Origin: Setophaga petechia
Lineage: Eukaryota; Chordata; Aves; Passeriformes; Parulidae
Direction of reading: 5' to 3'
Length of the DNA stretch: 64,000 nucleotides
Assembly (NCBI GenBank): GCA_024362935.1
Contig: JANCRA010000006.1
Location: forward strand, 36,883,924 to 36,947,923
The translations under genes and the position numbers were made by a program. This document shows, in pieces, positions 61,524 to 64,000 of this stretch. The notes under the pieces were generated by a model. The model had not been told where the DNA came from. It was given only the letters and a program-made list of their open reading frames with translations, and ran no database searches. Positions within the stretch are counted from its first letter, which is position 1. Every line of letters begins with the position of its first letter.

Positions 61524-62170
61524 GTGAAGGGAAAGGCAAGAGAGTGGGAAAGTACTGTTTTCTAGCACTTTGCGAGCTGCTAACACAATCCCAGTGCTGT
61601 GTACCAATTAACTTGTCACTGCACTGCAGTAAGGGTTTCTTGTCACCTATATCTAAGCAAATGCTTTTTCACTATGTCTCGCAAGGAGAAAACCTTCTTG
61701 CTCACTAAACATCTCCTATCGTGTTCTAGAAGTTGCACAGAGGGCTGCAGTGTGTTTTGCAAAATGTAAAAGAAAGTTGCCTAAGACGCCTTCCTTTCAA
61801 GTATTAATGTGAAGGGAAAGGCAAGAGAGTGGGAAAGTACTGTTTTCTAGCACTTTGAGAGCTGCTAACACAATCCCAGTGCTGTGTACCAATTAACTTG
61901 TCACTGCACTGCAGTAAGGGTTTCTTGTCACCTATATCTAAGCAAATGCTTTTTCACTATGTCTCTCAAGGAGAAAACCTTCTTGCTCACTAAACATCTC
62001 CTATCGTGCTCTAGAAGTTGCACAGAGACTGCAGTGTGTTTTGCAAAAAGTAAAAGAAAGTTGTCTAAGACGCCTTCCTTTCAAGTATTAACGTGAAGGG
62101 AAAGGCAAGAGAGTGGGAAAGTACTATTTTCTATCACTTTGAAAGCTGCTTACCCAATCCCAGTTTTGTG

Positions 62171-62376
62171 CCGCTTCGTAGTTCGCCGTTCAGAAGCTGC
62201 CGCAGTCTCTTTTTCCCGGAGAAGGAGAAGACGCTTCTTGGCGCGAAGAATCTGGTGTCGTTACGCCGATCGCGGCGTGCTCCGGAGAACAGCTACGGCC
62301 GAGAGACACCCGGAAGCGGCGCTTAAAGGCACAGTGCTCCGTCTCCTGGTCTTTAGCGTCTCCTGCCGGCTACACC
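62171..62376. promoter_or_regulatory. CpG-rich module 11
   Basis: T form again (CTCTTTTTCCC), like modules 1-5 and unlike the five G-form modules before it. ETS-type site intact. Confidence 0.4.
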
Positions 62377-62397
62377 TTAGCAAAAAGCTTTTTCATT

Positions 62398-62499
62398 ATG
62401 TCTCGCCAGGAGAAACTGTGTCTGTTCACAAAAAACCTCCCATCGTGCTCTAGAGGTTGCAGGCAGCTCTGCAGCGTGTTTTGCAACAAGAAAAAGTAA
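62398..62499 (+). CDS. Candidate 33-codon mini-ORF downstream of module 11
   Basis: Same reading as the module 1 mini-ORF. Confidence 0.2.
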   Translation: MSRQEKLCLFTKNLPSCSRGCRQLCSVFCNKKK

Positions 62500-64000
62500 C
62501 TTGTCCAAAAAAGCCATCAATTCGAATGTTCCTGGAAAGGGAAAATGCAGGAGAGCGGATCGGTACTGTTTTCTACCAGTTTGCAAGCTGGACACACAAT
62601 CCCAGTGTTCTACTACGATTGACTTTGCAGTGCACTGTAATAATTGCCTATTGTTACTACATCTAAGCCAATAGCGTTTGCATTATATCTCTTCAGGAGA
62701 AACTGTACCAGTTCAGAAAACAACTCTCATTTTTTCTACAAGTTGCACGGAGGTGTGCAGAGTGTTTTGCAAGAAGCAAAAGAAAGTTGTCCAAAACTGC
62801 TGCCATTCGAATAGTAATGCCAATGGAAAAGGCAGGAGAGTGGAAAGGTGCTGTTTTCTATCTGTTTGTAAGCTGCTTACACAATCCCAGAGTTGTGCAG
62901 CAATTAGTTTTTCAGTGCACTGTAGTAGGTGCCTCTTTTCACCTGCATCTAAGCAAATTGCTTTTTCCCCATGTCTCGCAAGGAGAAACTCAGCCAGTTC
63001 AGAAAACATCTCCCATCGACTTCTAGAGATTGCAGGCAGGTGTGCAGAGTGTTTTGCAAGAAGCAAAAGAAAGTTGTCTAAAACGCCTTGCATTCAAATA
63101 GAAATGTGAATAGAAAAGGCAGGAGAAGGGAGAGGTGCTGTTTTCTATCTGTTTGTAAGCTGCTTACACAATCTGCGTGTTGTGCAGCAATTAGCTTGCA
63201 GTGCACTGTAGTAGGTGCCTCTTTTCACCTATATCTAAGCAAATTGCTTTTTCCCCATGTCTTGCAAAGAGAAACTGAGCCAGTTCAGAAAATATCTCCC
63301 ATCGACTTCTAGAGATTGCAGGCAGGTGTGCAGAGTGTTTTGCAAGAAGCCAAAGAAAGTTGTCTAAAATTCTTTCCATTCGAATAGTAATGTGCATGTA
63401 AAAAGCAGGAAGAGTGGAAAGGTACTGTTTCCTATCACTTTGCAAGCTGGGCACACAATCCCAGTGTTGTGCATCTATTAGTTTTGCAGTGCACTGCAGT
63501 AACTGCCTGTGGTAACCTACATCTAAGCAAAAAGCTTTTTCACTATCTCTCACTAGGAGAAAATGTTCCTGCTCATTAAACAACTTCCATCGTGCTGTAC
63601 AGGTTGCACAGAGGGCTGCAGAATGTTTTCCAGCAAGAAAAAGAAAGTTGTCTAAGACGCCTTCCTTTCAAGTATTAATGTGAAGGGAAAGGCAAGAGAG
63701 TGGGAAAGTACTGTTTTCTAGCACTTTGCAAGCTGCTAACACAATCCCAGTTCTGTGTAGCAATTAGCTGTTCAGTGCACTGCAGTAAGTGTTTCTTGTC
63801 ACCTACATCTAAGCAAATAGCTTTTTCTCTATGTCTCGCAAGGAGAAAACCTTCCTGCTCACTAAACAACTTCCATCGTGTTGTAGATGTTCCAGAGAGG
63901 GCTGCAGAGTTTTTTGACACAAGAAAAAGAAAGTTGTCTAAGATGCCTTCCTTTCAAGTATTAATGTGAAGGGAAAGGCAAGAGAGTGGGAAAGTACTGT

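Larger units (their letters stand above)
53933..62092 (+). repeat. HOR copy 10, 28-mer (8,160 bp), expanded R block
   Basis: The R block 55520-62092 has 23 monomers: a a p s u a a s r p t, then r' q u a p/t and r' q u a p (a 5-mer twice), then q q'. Compared with the 21-mers it has an extra s monomer (57522), keeps u and a as separate monomers, keeps a p at 61238 and lacks v. The s monomer at 56378 carries an a-type tail. Confidence 0.94.
1..64000 (+). repeat. Satellite/macrosatellite array of ~286-bp monomers in higher-order repeats
   Basis: The landmark GTGAAGGGAAAGGCAAGAG recurs every 286 bp, for example at 1075, 1361, 1647, 1933, 2219, 2505, 2791, 3077 and 3363, always on the + strand. 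The R-monomer class names used in other entries are mine. a has CCCAGTTCTG with GCTGTTCAG. p has AGTACTAGTGCTGTGG. s has CTTTTGAATGCAC. r has GTGCACGGCAG with TACATGTGAGC. r' has GTGCACGGCAG with TACATCTGAGC and CACAATGTC. t has CACTTCACTG with TCTCCCAAGG. q has TATATCTAAGCAAATGC, which is 1 bp short. q' is a q with CAGAGACTGCAG, 284 bp. u has TACCAATTAA with ACATCTGAGC. v has AGCAGTTAGCTTTTCAGTG. Every stretch of the window is accounted for by these monomers, the divergent D monomers or the CpG module. Nearly every monomer has an AGTACT (ScaI) site and one or two CTGCAG (PstI) sites, so a ladder digest is predicted. The family is not recognised. Confidence 0.97.
62093..64000 (+). repeat. HOR copy 11, 3'-truncated by the window edge
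   Basis: M1+D2-D5 is 62093-63679. One R monomer (class a, with the TTTTTCTCTATGTC variant) starts at 63680, and a second is cut at the window end. The D4 monomer carries a D3-like patch at 63137-63159. Confidence 0.94.

Noticed and set aside
1..64000. Centromeric alpha-type satellite or CENP-B-box satellite
   Set aside because: The monomer is 286 bp, not 171 bp. No TTCGnnnnAnnCGGG match was found by eye on either strand in the monomers or the CpG module.
1..64000. CRISPR array
   Set aside because: The whole 286-bp unit is repeated; there are no short direct repeats separated by unique spacers.
1..64000. Tandem small-RNA genes (tRNA, 5S, C/D snoRNA)
   Set aside because: No GGTTCGANTCC B box, no TGATGA/CTGA box pair and no 5S-like internal promoter was seen in the monomers.
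1..64000. Transposable element or endogenous virus insertion inside the array
   Set aside because: Every interval is explained by monomer, D monomer or CpG module; no target-site duplication, terminal repeat or poly(A) tail was seen at the module edges.

Overview
The whole 64-kb window is one uninterrupted tandem repeat array. There is no unique flanking DNA and no recognisable conventional protein gene, rRNA, tRNA, transposon or CRISPR array. The basic unit is a monomer of about 286 bp, always in the same orientation. The monomers are organised into higher-order repeats (HORs), each marked by one CpG-rich module. The organism is probably a vertebrate or another animal with CpG-depleted DNA. 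This is inferred from the sparse CpG in ordinary monomers (two or three each), the sharp CpG island-like module carrying an ETS-type CCGGAAGC site, and the satellite architecture. I do not recognise the satellite family or the species.

Layout of one HOR. It starts with a module monomer M1 (435 bp), in which about 50 bp of the ordinary monomer is replaced by a CpG-rich segment of about 206 bp. Four divergent monomers follow: D2 (291 bp), D3 (287), D4 (286) and D5 (288). M1+D2-D5 is fixed at 1,587 bp in every complete copy except one, which has two single-T insertions. A block of R monomers (286 bp, occasionally 284, 285 or 287) then runs to the next M1. All HOR length variation lies in the R block: 8, 10, 16, 21 or 23 R monomers give HORs of about 3.87, 4.45, 6.16, 7.59 and 8.16 kb.

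Region by region: 1-7076 is a 5'-truncated 26-mer HOR. 7077-18692 holds three 13-mers. 18693-23137 is a 15-mer. 23138-53932 holds five 21-mers of exactly 6,159 bp. 53933-62092 is a 28-mer with an internal 5-monomer duplication. 62093-64000 is the start of the next copy. The array continues past both ends of the window.

Possible function. Each CpG module lies about 20 bp upstream of an ATG opening a 33-codon, cysteine-spaced, basic mini-ORF that I read as unchanged in all 11 copies. Many other monomers carry a 36-codon or truncated version. A stem-loop (TGCT-n-CACA / TGTG-n-AGCA) recurs across several monomer classes although its flanks differ. A reasonable but unproven model is a macrosatellite in which each HOR is one transcription unit started at the CpG module, making a repeat-rich RNA and possibly a micropeptide. 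Chimeric monomers, conversion tracts and shared variants at 1x and 2x the HOR period show unequal crossing-over and gene conversion at work.
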